From Phoronis australis (Eukaryota > Phoronida > Phoronidae): DNA of 64,000 nt. The stretch covers positions 353,251 to 417,250 of the forward strand of contig NMRA01000219.1 in assembly GCA_002633005.1 (NCBI GenBank). Reading direction: 5' to 3'. The first letter of the stretch is position 1, and each line of letters opens with the position of its first letter. This document shows positions 24,207-36,200 of this stretch, one piece after another. The notes below the pieces were generated by a model. It had not been told where the DNA came from. It saw only the letters and a list, made by a program, of their open reading frames with translations, and made no database searches. A program made the translations under genes and the position numbers.

Positions 24207-27200
24207 GTTTGAGGTTTTGTCATTTTAGTTTGCCATAGACTGAATGAATTCAGATTTTTTTTAAAGATTTCAATCTCTTGCGGGGATCTGGATGAACAAC
24301 CTTTTGCCTTCGGTCATCTTGTCCCATTTCGCTATCCGCATTTATTGTGAAAAATAATCTTAGTGTTGGGATTTTGTTTTAAATTTTGTTCAAGACAGAT
24401 TTGATTTAGGATTTATGACTTGGTGAAGTGAAATTTTTCCAAGTATGTTGCTTTGTCGTAATTTTTTTCTTTATTTGTTTGTTATTTTGTTCACATGATA
24501 CAGATCCTAATTCTTATCAGATCAGCCTGACATTTTCAAGCAGCATCTGTCTCGTGAATTCCTCAAAGCCTATTGTTTTGGTTGAAATTGGATGCAAGAT
24601 GATGCTTTGGCAACCGCTAGTCAAAGTGCGAAATGTTCGTGATGGAATCTCAGGGGTTACAGGGACTATAAATTTGACATGCTTTTATCAGCGATTTCAA
24701 TAGTTTAGTACCCCTTCTGGCTGTAGGGGCAATAAACATGGTAATTTCGCCTAGTCTGGCAATGGAACTTAACGCCATCAGGTAACGTGTATGAGCATGA
24801 AATCGCATGTTACCGGCCAAATAAAGATTTGTGGTTTTCTCAGGAATTTCCACCAACCAGAAAAAAAGATGAGGTTTTTCGGGTTGGTCTATCACGACCA
24901 AGATGCGATATGGTCCCATTTGTTTTTTTCTAGGTCCTACTATTCTTGAGTTAGAGAGACCGGCAGCTGATAATTTTATTAGCTTCACATATTCCTAAAT
25001 TTTATTTACCGACCACAGTACAGCCAACAAGCGGCAAGTTGGGGGGTCAGCCATTCGGAACCATGTTTAGTCTAATAAATCACATTAGAAATGAGAGAAA
25101 TTGGGTGAAGTATGACACCACAAAGTTTGGTGGTTTAGGAGATACTAGGGTAGTCTTCTGGGGGGCAAAATGAGGCAATTTCTTGATACGGAATGAATCA
25201 TTTTTTACTGCATTTTCTACTGCAGTTTCTGCTTCAAACAGAATCATTTCTGAATAATTTTGATATCACATGATAGGTTCATGACCAATGCAAGAAAAAA
25301 CAGCACCGACACTAAAATATTAGTTACCATGGTAACACTGGAGCTGTTTCTGTGGAGGTACATTTCATGCTTGTGAAAAACCAGCAGTAAGTTATACCCT
25401 TATAGCGAAGCTGCTCCCACAAGAAAACTAAAAATAATAACACGGACATGTAGAAGACTCCATACCCTTGAAATCAATACAAAAAAACTTAGTCGATCAT
25501 GCAGGCTTGATAATAGGTGTCTGTATGTTTGTCACAACCATTCAACTTACATTGAGTTGCCTGACAAAAACTCCTTTGAAAAGATAATAAAAAAATTGGT
25601 GTGTTGTATTTCACAAACTTCTTTATGTAAGACCATCACATTCTTTGAAGACAAATTTCTTAGACAAAAAAGATGAGACAGAAGTTGGTACATGCTGAGA
25701 CCTAACAGTTGATTGCTATGATGAATATTTTTCACAATTGATCAAAATGTTCTCTGACTGTACGTCTGTCACAGCATTTTTGAGATTTTATCTTGGATAT
25801 TTATATCAAATGATATTTGGTCATGTTATTGATGTTGTTTTCGGATATCAATGTACCTTTCTTTTTGCTGAATTTTACTCAAATGACATGTTCACGAGAC
25901 CCAAGTGGTTGTAGTTTGATATAACAGTAATTCAACTTCTACAGTTTCCGCTTGCACTCACAAATTCTGTAGTTCTACAAATATTTGGCTAAAACCACAG
26001 ACTTGTTAATAAGGTCCGACATAAGTGAGCTTGAAGTGGAACGTTGGTCACTAAATTTGCTAGTGAGTTCTAAGAACATGACTGAGTGTGCTAAATTGTA
26101 TTTTGTATATATCTTTCAGGCTACTATCGTATGTGGACCTTTCCAACATATCGATGAAGCTTTTAAAAGATGCATAAACTGTTCTATCCTCTGTGCAGAG
26201 GATGCTCGTCCTGGCCAAAAGCTAATCTGCACAAAAGACAGCCATTGCCAAGGTAAAGTTTGTACGTGTATTAGCAGTCTTACTTTGGAACAATAGAAAA
26301 TTGTTTCAGTGGCTAATTAATGAACACCTTGGATATGTTGCAATATTCACCTGGTTTAGATGGCGAGAAAACATCTGTAGTCATTAAGCGTTGATTATAA
26401 AATTGCATTTAAACATTGTCCCCTCTGTATTGCCCATAGGCTCATATGGATGTACATTAACTATCTATTACTCTTTTACAGACTATCTGGCATCCATTAC
26501 AACCACCACTGCCAGAACTCCACTTGTGTCACCGCCAGCAGTAAGTTATACCCTTATAGCGAAGCTGCTCACACAAGAAAACTAGAAATAATAACATGGA
26601 CATGTAGAAGACTTCATGCCCTTGAAATCAATACAAAAAACTTAGTCGATCATGCAGGCTTGATAATAGGTGTCTGTACATTTGTCACAACCATTCAAAT
26701 TACATTGAGTTGCCTGACAAAAACTCCTTTGAAAAGACAATCAAAAAATTGGTGTTTTGTATTTCACAAACATTCCGCTAATAAAACAGAAATTATTACT
26801 TTTGACAATTCACAGAAAATTGATGTCAATGAAATATGATTTTTAAAAACTTCTAATTCTTTACGTAAGACCATCACATTCTTTGAAGACAAATTTCTTA
26901 GACAAAAAAGATGAGACAGAAGTTGATACATGCTGAGACCTAACTGTTGATTGCTATGATGAATATTTTTCACAATTGATCAAAATGTTCTCTGACTGTA
27001 CGTCTGTCACAGCATTTTTGAGATTTTATCTTGGATATTTATATCAAATGATATTTGGTCATGTTATTGATGTTGTTTTCGGATATCAATGTACCTTTCT
27101 TTTTGCTGAATTTTACTCAAATGACATGTTCATGAGACCCAAGTGGTTGTAGTTTGATATAACAGTAATTCAACTTCTACAGTTTCCGCTTGCACTCACA

Positions 27201-30200
27201 AATTCTGTAGTTCTACAAATATTTGGCTAAAACCACAGACTTGTTGATAAGGTCCTACATAAGTGAGCTTGAAGTGGAACGTTGGTCACTAAATTTGCTA
27301 GTGAGTTCTAAGAACATGACTGAGTGTGCTAAATTGTATTTTGTATATATCTTTCAGGCTACTATCGTATGTGGACCTTTCCAACATATTGATGAAGCTT
27401 TTAAAAGATGCATAAACTGTTCTATCCTCTGTGCAGAGGATGCTCGTCCTGGCCAAAAGCTAATCTGCTTAAAAGACAACCGCTGCCAAGGTAAAGTTTG
27501 TACGTGTATTAGCAGTCTTACTTTGGAACAATAGAAAATTGTTTCAGTGGCTAATTAATGAACACCTTGGATATGTTGCAATATTCACCTGGTTTAGATG
27601 GCGATAAAACATCTGTAGTCATTAAGCGTTGATTATAAAATTGCATTTAAACATTGTCCCCTCTGTATTGCCCATAGGCTCATATGGATGTACATTAACT
27701 ATCTATTACTCTTTTACAGACTATCTGGCAGCCATTACTACCACCACGGACAGTACTCCATTTGTGTTACTGCCATCTAGTGAAGGACCTACAGCTGTGC
27801 CCACTACTTCACAAGCTGGTCACCTGCCTCCGTCGGTGTTGGCAGCTGTTATTGCTTTGACGGTTGTTGTAGCCGTTGTTATTTTCGTGGCTCTAATAAT
27901 GTCACAGTGGCGGAAGCGGTGCAAACGTCGGGATCGACATGAAGATGAAGAAGCAAGGCTGCGTGATGTGTGCAGAAATGGTAAGGGCATAGCGATTACT
28001 GTTCTTGAATTAGTGTTTTTTTCACAATGCTACTCTGTACTGTTCAAGTTTAGGTCTATATGAAATTATGCTCTTACACGCACACACACACACACGCGCG
28101 CGCACACACACACGAAAATACATGCATGTAAATACACACATGTGGTCACATACTGAGCAATATATTAAAACCCCCGGTCAGATTTTAATGAAATTTGGTG
28201 GGAGGTTTTAGAGTATCTCTAGAAAACAGTTCATGCCAGTTTTCAGTCTACACCCTCCCCTTGGGGGCATAGCTTTTATGTATTTTTTGGGGAGGAACGT
28301 ACTGGATTATATCTGACTAGATAATGGATTGACACATTTCAATGAAACTTGACACAAAGGTGTGTGATACTAATGTGCCAACACTTTTATATTTTCATGG
28401 GGTTTCAATAACAACAACACCTCAGGTGGCCATTTTGCTCTCGACAAAGGGCTTTCAACAGTTGCTTTTTGCGGGAAGAGCGTTTCTGGATGATGTCTAG
28501 AGCTAGACAAACGCTTGGCAGATTTCAATGAAAATTGTCACAGCAGTATATCATGTGGATAGGCCGGAACCATGTGATTTTGTGGGTGTATTTGTCTACT
28601 GCAGACTTCCTAATGGCCATTTTGTTTGAGCTTTCTGGATAATAATAGAGAACCAATTGAAGGATTTCAATGAAAGCTTACACGGAAGAATGTGATGTCA
28701 AAATGCGCCATCACCCGCGACGAGTAAATTTTCGGGTATATCCGGCCACTGCAGCACCTCTTAGTAGCCATTTTGTTCTCGACAAAGACTTTTCAAAGTG
28801 TAATTGTTTGGAGGAAGAGGATGATACCTAGAAAACTGGTCATGGAAGTATATCATGTGAATGTGCCAGTATCTTAAGAATTGATCGATGGATTTTCATT
28901 GAAAGTTGAAACAGGTATGTGAGATTGTGCCACTGGATTCGACTTTACATTATCTCCTAGTGGCCATTGTGAGAGAGCGTTTTTCGGATATATGTAGAGA
29001 ACTGAGTGAAGGATTGCAATGAAAGTTAACACAGAGATTTGTCATGAGAATGTGGCACTACCATTAAATTTTCAGTCCCATTTGACCACAGTGTAGCACG
29101 TACCTCCTGGTGATCATTTTGTTTTCAACGTAGGTTTTTGAAGTGTTGTTTGGGGGAAGAGCGTTTCTGGATGGTACCTAAACTTACCGATTGACAGATA
29201 TCATTGAAACTTGACTCAAAAGAATATCATGATATTGTGCCACTATCAATTAATTTTCGGGCAGATTTGACAACTGCAGCACCCCCTAGTGGCCATTTTG
29301 TACGAGAATACTTATGGATGATATGTAGGGAACTTAGCATAGGATTTCAATGAAAGGTGGCACAGAGGTAGGTGATGGCAATGTGATGGCACCATTTAAT
29401 TTTCAGCGAACCCGACCCTTGTGCACCTCTTAGTGGCCATGTATAGTTCTTGACATGGGGCTTATGAAGTGAAATTTGGGGGAAGAGCGCTTCCAGTTGA
29501 TATCTATCTAAAGAACTGATTGTATGTCATTGAAACTTAATTGACACAGATGTATATTGTAAGATTGCACCTGCAGTAGTTACGTTTCCGATGGATTTGA
29601 CAACAGCAACACCTACAATTGGCCCTTAGAAACATATGGTATGCCATGCACCCGTGAGCTCATGTCAGCGCCCCAGCATTGTTCTTGTGATTTTGACCGG
29701 GACTGTATGCTTCTGTATCCATTGAATTTCCTGGCTGTGGTGATGTCAGAGAGTAGGCACCGGGCTAGTCTCTGGCCCTCCTCCTTCCAGTATCGCACGC
29801 AATGTAAATTTGGAAATGCAACCAAGTTCGTGCTGGTTACACACTCTTTGATCTTTTCCCCTGATACGAGTTTTTGCTGCATCTCCGTATTGCCATCCTC
29901 GCTCTATGAGGCGCTTTGTTGCCCATATCTCCTGCTGTTGTACAATCTCGGCATCTGTAAGCGATTCACGCACTCTGGAGATAACATCTGCTGGTGTGAG
30001 GAGCAGGTTGGCAATCGGTTCTGCGATGCCTGGAAACTAATCCGCCTTGACGTTGAATGAGATGCCACAGTGTCCTGGTATATAAACACTGAAAAATCAC
30101 TATGAAAAATGGCAGACGTGCTCCTGCCAAGAAGTATACCACATGTTGATTTTTGCTTGAGCCTGACTACTGTATGTAGTGCCCCTTAGTGGCAATTTTA

Positions 30201-33200
30201 GTTTTTTACATTTACCTTTTTATCTTCAAAGGTTCTCAACGTATTTTCATAAAATTTGGTATACAGGAACCTATTAGTGAGATGATGCCATCCTTTCGTT
30301 TTCGAATGGATTCGACATAGTTTGCGCCACATAGTGGCGATTTTTACTCTTTTAGAGTCTGTTTATTGGCGCCCTCCCCTCCATAAATCAAAGCACTCTA
30401 AGGATGATTGTGAAAATTGGCATGTATGTTCTTACTGTGAAGTGGACGGCTGATGGTGATTTTCCGACGACTTCAACTGCTGTGGTGCCTCCTAATAGCA
30501 GTTTTTTGCGGCTATGGCTGTATCTCCTGGCAGGATCTTTATTAAATTTATTAACTGTGTTTATATGATGTTTATAACAAATGACGACGACTTTCGGACG
30601 GATCTGACTATTGGTGTTCCCCTAGTGGCAATTTTAGATTTCAAGTTTACGTTTACTTCTGTATCTTCAAAGGTCCTCAATGGATTTTCATAAAATTTTG
30701 AATATAGGCATCTATTGGTGATATGACGCTGTCCTCCCGTTTTCGGATGGAATCGAGGTATTTTGTGCCACCTGGTGGCCATTTTTGCTGTTTTCAAGTC
30801 TGTTCTTAGGCGTCCACCCCTCCATCAACCAAATCATTCTAACAATGGTTTTGAAAATTAGCGTGAATGTTCCCAGTGTGAAGAGGTGGTGACTTTGACT
30901 ACTTTAGCACCTCATAGTGGTAGTTTTGTTTTGCGCCCATGCCTGTATAGATTAAACCTACTGGAGGATTAAATTTAGTGAGCGTAGTGTATTTATATGA
31001 AGTTAACAACAGATAATGACGACTTTCAGGCGGATCCAACAAACGTTGTGCCCCCACTGGCCATTTCATATTATTTCGTTTTCCTTTGTTTTTGTTTCTC
31101 TGAAGTTCCTTGACAGATTTTTATGAAATTTGGTGAATAGCTTTCTATTAAAAAAGCAATAACATTTTCCAGTTTGCAGATGGATTGGACGTTTGTGGCC
31201 ATCTAGTGGCCATTTTTATGATACAAATAAAAAACCCTAAAAGCACAGCTTTTGCGATACATTTCTGGGCACATTTCAATGCTCCGCCATTGTGTCTTGT
31301 TTTCAAGCCTGTTTTTTGGCATCGCCCTTTCTGTGGAAACAAATAAAAGGATCATTAATAAAATTGGCAGATATCATTACCTTCTGACAACAGCATGACT
31401 GATGTTAATTTTCGGACGAGTTGTGGCTACTGTGGTGCTTCTTAATGTCATTTTTTGCAACAGCTGCTTTATCTCTTGCAGGATTTTGTGAAGGATGACA
31501 TACGCTTTTCTATAAACATGGCAACAGACGATACCTTCTTTCAGTCAAATCTACTGCTGCGCCCCCTGGTTGCAATTCATTTTTTATGTCCACCTCTGCA
31601 TCTGGACTTACTCGACGGATTTTTCTGAAATTTCACAAATAGGTTTCTTCTATGAAAATGATGAGGCCCTCCCATTTTGGACAAACTCGACATATTCTGC
31701 ATCACCTAATGTCATGTTTGGTTCTAAAAACATATCCCTAGAAGCATACCATTTGTGGGGCAGTTGTGTGTGCATTGCAATCTTGTGTATATTTTAAATG
31801 GTATGAACTTGTCAACAGGAGCATTGTTAAACTTTCTTTATTGTAGCCAAACTGCTATGAAACCTGATTCTCTTACAGCATACCTTTATAGCCCACCCGC
31901 TCAATGAGGGCACTGTATGCAGCAATACACATTTCCAAACAAGCTCCACTCTCTTTCCTGAAAGACTTTTGGGTGTTTTATGGATGCCGTTACTTTTGTG
32001 CAATGAACATTTCCAATGAACCATCAGTGGGGCCGTTAAAGGTTAATTAATGTTAGGTCAAGAGTCCAAAACTCTGTTCAGTTTTGTTTTTCATTTATTG
32101 TCTTGGTTTTAGAGCAGTATGATTTGATTATGATTCATGAAAATTGCTTTTCAAGACATTTATTGCCACATGCAGTGGCAATTTTAGTGGCCACTGAATT
32201 TGTTGTTTGACTCAATCATATCCTGGACTGAGTGGGTTCATTTATAGGCCATCTCTAGTTGATTGATCCGAATTTTACGTTAATTGTCGATGCATGTGGC
32301 TTCAGTGAACTATGATCCTGACATGTTTGTTTCACCCAAAGCTTGTTATTGATAACTGACACTACATAGTCTAGATTCTTTGGATTTTTCCTTCAGGTGA
32401 AGGGGTTAAACTTTCCACCGAAGAGACAGTAGGACCAGATGAGCAGGCTAATGAGGACTCTGGGATTGACAGCCACGCTTCATCAATGCTAGTACCACAG
32501 GTATGATATGTCGTATGAAAGTTAAAGCAAAGTAAAAAAATTGACTGTGAACCTTATGCGATGCAATCATCTCAGATTTCTTCTAAAGGCATCATTAGCC
32601 CAGCCTTTCCCATTTATCTTGCCATGCGTCTTGTGAACTTTACTTTTAGACGCCCATAAATTCATGAGTGTACATGTATTATCGTCATCTCTGTATGACT
32701 TCATGTCCAGCGTCTGTTTTTATCTCTTTCCACAGTGTGTCTCCAAATCCCTTGCAATGTCTTCAATGGACCTTGGCAAGTAAATTAGGGAGTTTGCAGG
32801 GAGTTCCCTCCAGCCCAAGTTGATGGGGAAAAGTTCTTATACTAAAAACTAGCACAATGTGGCGAACTAATGAAATTCCATTTTGTCAATTTCTCATTAA
32901 GAATAACTTTTCTGGAAAATTTACTTTTGTGCTTTTAGCATGGTTTGTATGACGTAGCTATCACCAAACAGCATTTGGTAAAATTTTGAGCATTTGCAAC
33001 AATGTGCAAAAAACAGAAATATGCAGTTTTTACAATAATTTTTGTAAAAAACTGAAGAAGTTTTAGCATAATTAAAAGGGGTGGTTATTTAAAGGATTAA
33101 TGGATCGTTCAATAGAATGTGATAGGTATGTTAACTGGAGCACGGCTTGCATTGTTCCTTCTGGTGGCAAGTTAAAAAACATGAACACCCTTCATTTGTA

Positions 33201-36200
33201 TGCCGTTTGAGATTTACATGGTGGGGCTTTTCAATGTGCTACACTGTTACTGCACTCTGAAACAGTTGGTTTGTTTGACAGTCGCGTTTTGGTTGTTAAT
33301 TTAGTAGTTGTGTATTGAATAGAGTAGGTGAGTTGAAGGTGCCAACACAATTCAAAACTCTAAATTTATAGAATCTTTTACATAAAATGCATCGTTTGCC
33401 TCAACCCTGTCTCCCCTGCTCCACTACAGACCTTCGTTGCGCCCATTTCGGCACCGCGTTGGTCCCAGGTATTGCATCGGCCCCCTATTTGGATTCGAGG
33501 TGTTCTATTTTTTTCTCTCGGGCCGTTTTTTGCGCCGGGCCGCGGAGAGAAGGTGGTCAGTTTCGTACTGGCCTTGGTGACATCAGTCGCTCGGCTCAAC
33601 AGCCTGGGTGACGTCACTCCGTCGGCTCAATTTCACTCCCTCCGGCTTCTGTCGCGTACATCATTCATCGGGCCTGTCGCCGCCAAAATTAATGATGCCT
33701 CATTTAAAATTGTTTAGTCTTCCTTGAGTAAATTAAATTACCCGGGTGTTGGAAAACTGGCGTTCTTCAGTTATTCTGCTGCTAAAATTGTGATACGCTT
33801 TTGGGTGCCCTTGCGTCACCTATTGGCCAATTTCCATGATCTTCAATCAACTGTGAGGTTGCGTACATGTCGTAAAATTCATAAGTGTATATTTTAAATG
33901 CATTCTTAGTTTTCACTTTAAAAGAGTAACATCTGATAACCGTACTTTGTGTTACGGTAGGGTCAAATATTCTCAGTGGAAGAAATTTGTACTTTGTGTT
34001 ACGGTAGGGTCAAATGTTCTCAGTGGAAGAAATTTGTACTTTGTGTTACGGTAGGGTCAAATATTCTCAGTGGAAGAAATTTGTACTTTGTGTTACGGTA
34101 GGGTCAAATATTCTCAGTGGAAGAAATTTGTACTTTGTACCGCAGCCGCACATCTTGCCTACTAAAATCTGACAGTGACAGAAATTCTGCTTGAAGCTTA
34201 ACACGGTCTCTTCAAGAAGTATTCCTGTCTCTTGCAATGAACACTCGGTTCACTCTTAGGTGAGCTATTTCCCTCCCTCGGCATTTCCCACTAGCTGCTA
34301 CCTGTGAAAGCATGGGTAACGGCTAGTGAAAGTATAAATAGACGTCTTTGAGTTACTTGTTAGATCGTTGGTATTTGAAAGACGTCATCATTATCATGTC
34401 AATGATGCGCTTAGCTCTGTATTGCCTATAGAATTCAAGATCAATTGGGCATGTTGTCTTCAGAGGAAAAATTGGTGTGTATTGCATGCTAATGGGAATT
34501 ATGTTTTCAATTATGGTTTGTTCATTTGGAGGGGTTTGCTGTTTATCTTTGATTTACTACCTTGTCATTACCTAAGGCTCTTTGGTGAATTTATTTTTGC
34601 ATGACCTATGGTGTGGCAGTTAAGTTTTGTATTAGGGTGTATGGTTGGTCTCTTCAGTAAGACTGCAGTATACAACCAGTTTTGATGCAGTGTTCTAAGT
34701 TTTTACCTCTTTTCAAAAATGAAACAAGCTGTGGTTTATGAGAAAAGAAATAATGTTTTCATATTGAGAAGAAATAGAATTTCAGTGCATAAGAAAGAGG
34801 AATACAGCTTGTGAAACAGTAATTTTAATTATGACAAAAAGTGCTGGACCTGACTAAGACGGCTAAAATTCAAATTTTTTAAACCGAGTTATTTGTATTT
34901 TATAAGTCTAAATAAATCAGGATCTTTGATCCAGGTACAAAAATACTCAAAAGTGCCTTTGTTATGGCTTGTCATCTTTAACAATTTTTGTGATAAAATT
35001 TACTTGGGATCCCCAGAAAAATTTGATCACCTATCGCTGTTGGAGAATGAAAGGACATGTTTTAATTTGAAGTTTAGGCGACTTATTGTCTAAACTCAGG
35101 GGCAACAACTTCAATGAGAATGCCAGTAGAGATTACTTAGTGAGAGAAGTCTGTTTACCCTAAGTTAACTTCTCAGGTATGTTAACACAGGCTTGAAGCA
35201 ACTCTTTGATTTGCAGTAGTACATGTGTATAGCCAGACTCTTTGGAGGAAGTGAGATTTAAATCTTTATACGGAAGTGTCTTCTACTTCGCCAGGAAACT
35301 TTTTCATCACAAATGACTTAAGACATAATGTTTGCTGAAAAATAATTATATCTCACTTACATGTGGAGAATTTCTGGCTTGCACTGGTCACAGCTCTGAT
35401 TCCCTAAGCCCCAGACAACTATCATGCCTATTCCCTTTGTATCATGGATGTAGATCTGAGCTAATGAAGTGGAAAGGTAATAGCTAGCACTACTTTGTTA
35501 ACAATGCTGGTCCTTATTACACCCAACTTATTTTTCTCTTTGATGATGATAAAGGGACACTTCCCAAAGGAATGTTGGTTTTAAATATGTTTCATGCCTG
35601 TTTTCATTATTTTAACTCCTGTCTACTTAACGATTAGGGTTGCCATCTTTTAATTTTGTGTTTAAACGAAGAATCAAAACAACTTACGGTAGAAGTCAGT
35701 TTATTGTGAACCCATCCCTGAATTTTCCAGATTATAGCTACACCAAACATGTCACAGCAAACAAAACTCCATGTGCCATTAGTTCAAGTTTAATCTCTAT
35801 TAGAACTTAAATCATAAAATATATTAAGTGCAAATATGGTGATAGCCAACTAAAGATTTGGAAATTTTGGTTGCAGTAACTACATAACTATTCTAGTTTT
35901 TCCTCAGTCACAAAAATGAAATCACAGCTCTTGCCCACCGACCATCCCCATCCACTGCTTGCACTCTCTCGTTGACTACGGAGCTAGCCATCATAGTTGT
36001 CTTCACAGGTGTTCCATTACAACTACAAGCTAACTATCGAAATTGGCGCATTTCCGCGAATAGCAGTTTTTTGGTTAGTGTACTACTCCTGCAGTCAAGT
36101 AGTTCGGCATGCACTGTGCCATAAGCGATGTTTTAAAAATCATTGACATCTAATTTAGTCACTGTGTGTTTTTCATAGATGTTTCAATGTATCTTAGTTG

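Larger units (their letters stand above)
25381..27772 (+). repeat. Tandem duplication inside the TNFR-like gene (2 x ~1.2 kb)
   Basis: Unit 1 is 25,381-26,534 and unit 2 is 26,535-27,772. They are nearly identical over introns and exons. The CRD exon and the following exon start are each 1,238 bp apart, while the unit starts are 1,154 bp apart. The difference is ~84 bp present in unit 2 (about 26,771-26,854) and missing from unit 1 near 25,617, probably a deletion between short AAAC-type repeats. CCA is shared at the left edge (25,381), at the junction (26,535) and at the right edge (27,773), a 3 bp microhomology. Confidence 0.9.

Noticed and set aside
26450-26839. 129-residue open frame over exon 3 and the following intron
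   Set aside because: It reads in a different frame from exon 3 through the GTAAGT donor and into duplicated intron sequence. Unit 1 does not preserve it.
29641-30060. 139-residue plus-strand open frame
   Set aside because: It is the shadow of the minus-strand retroelement fragment carrying the RNase H PGHxGI motif.
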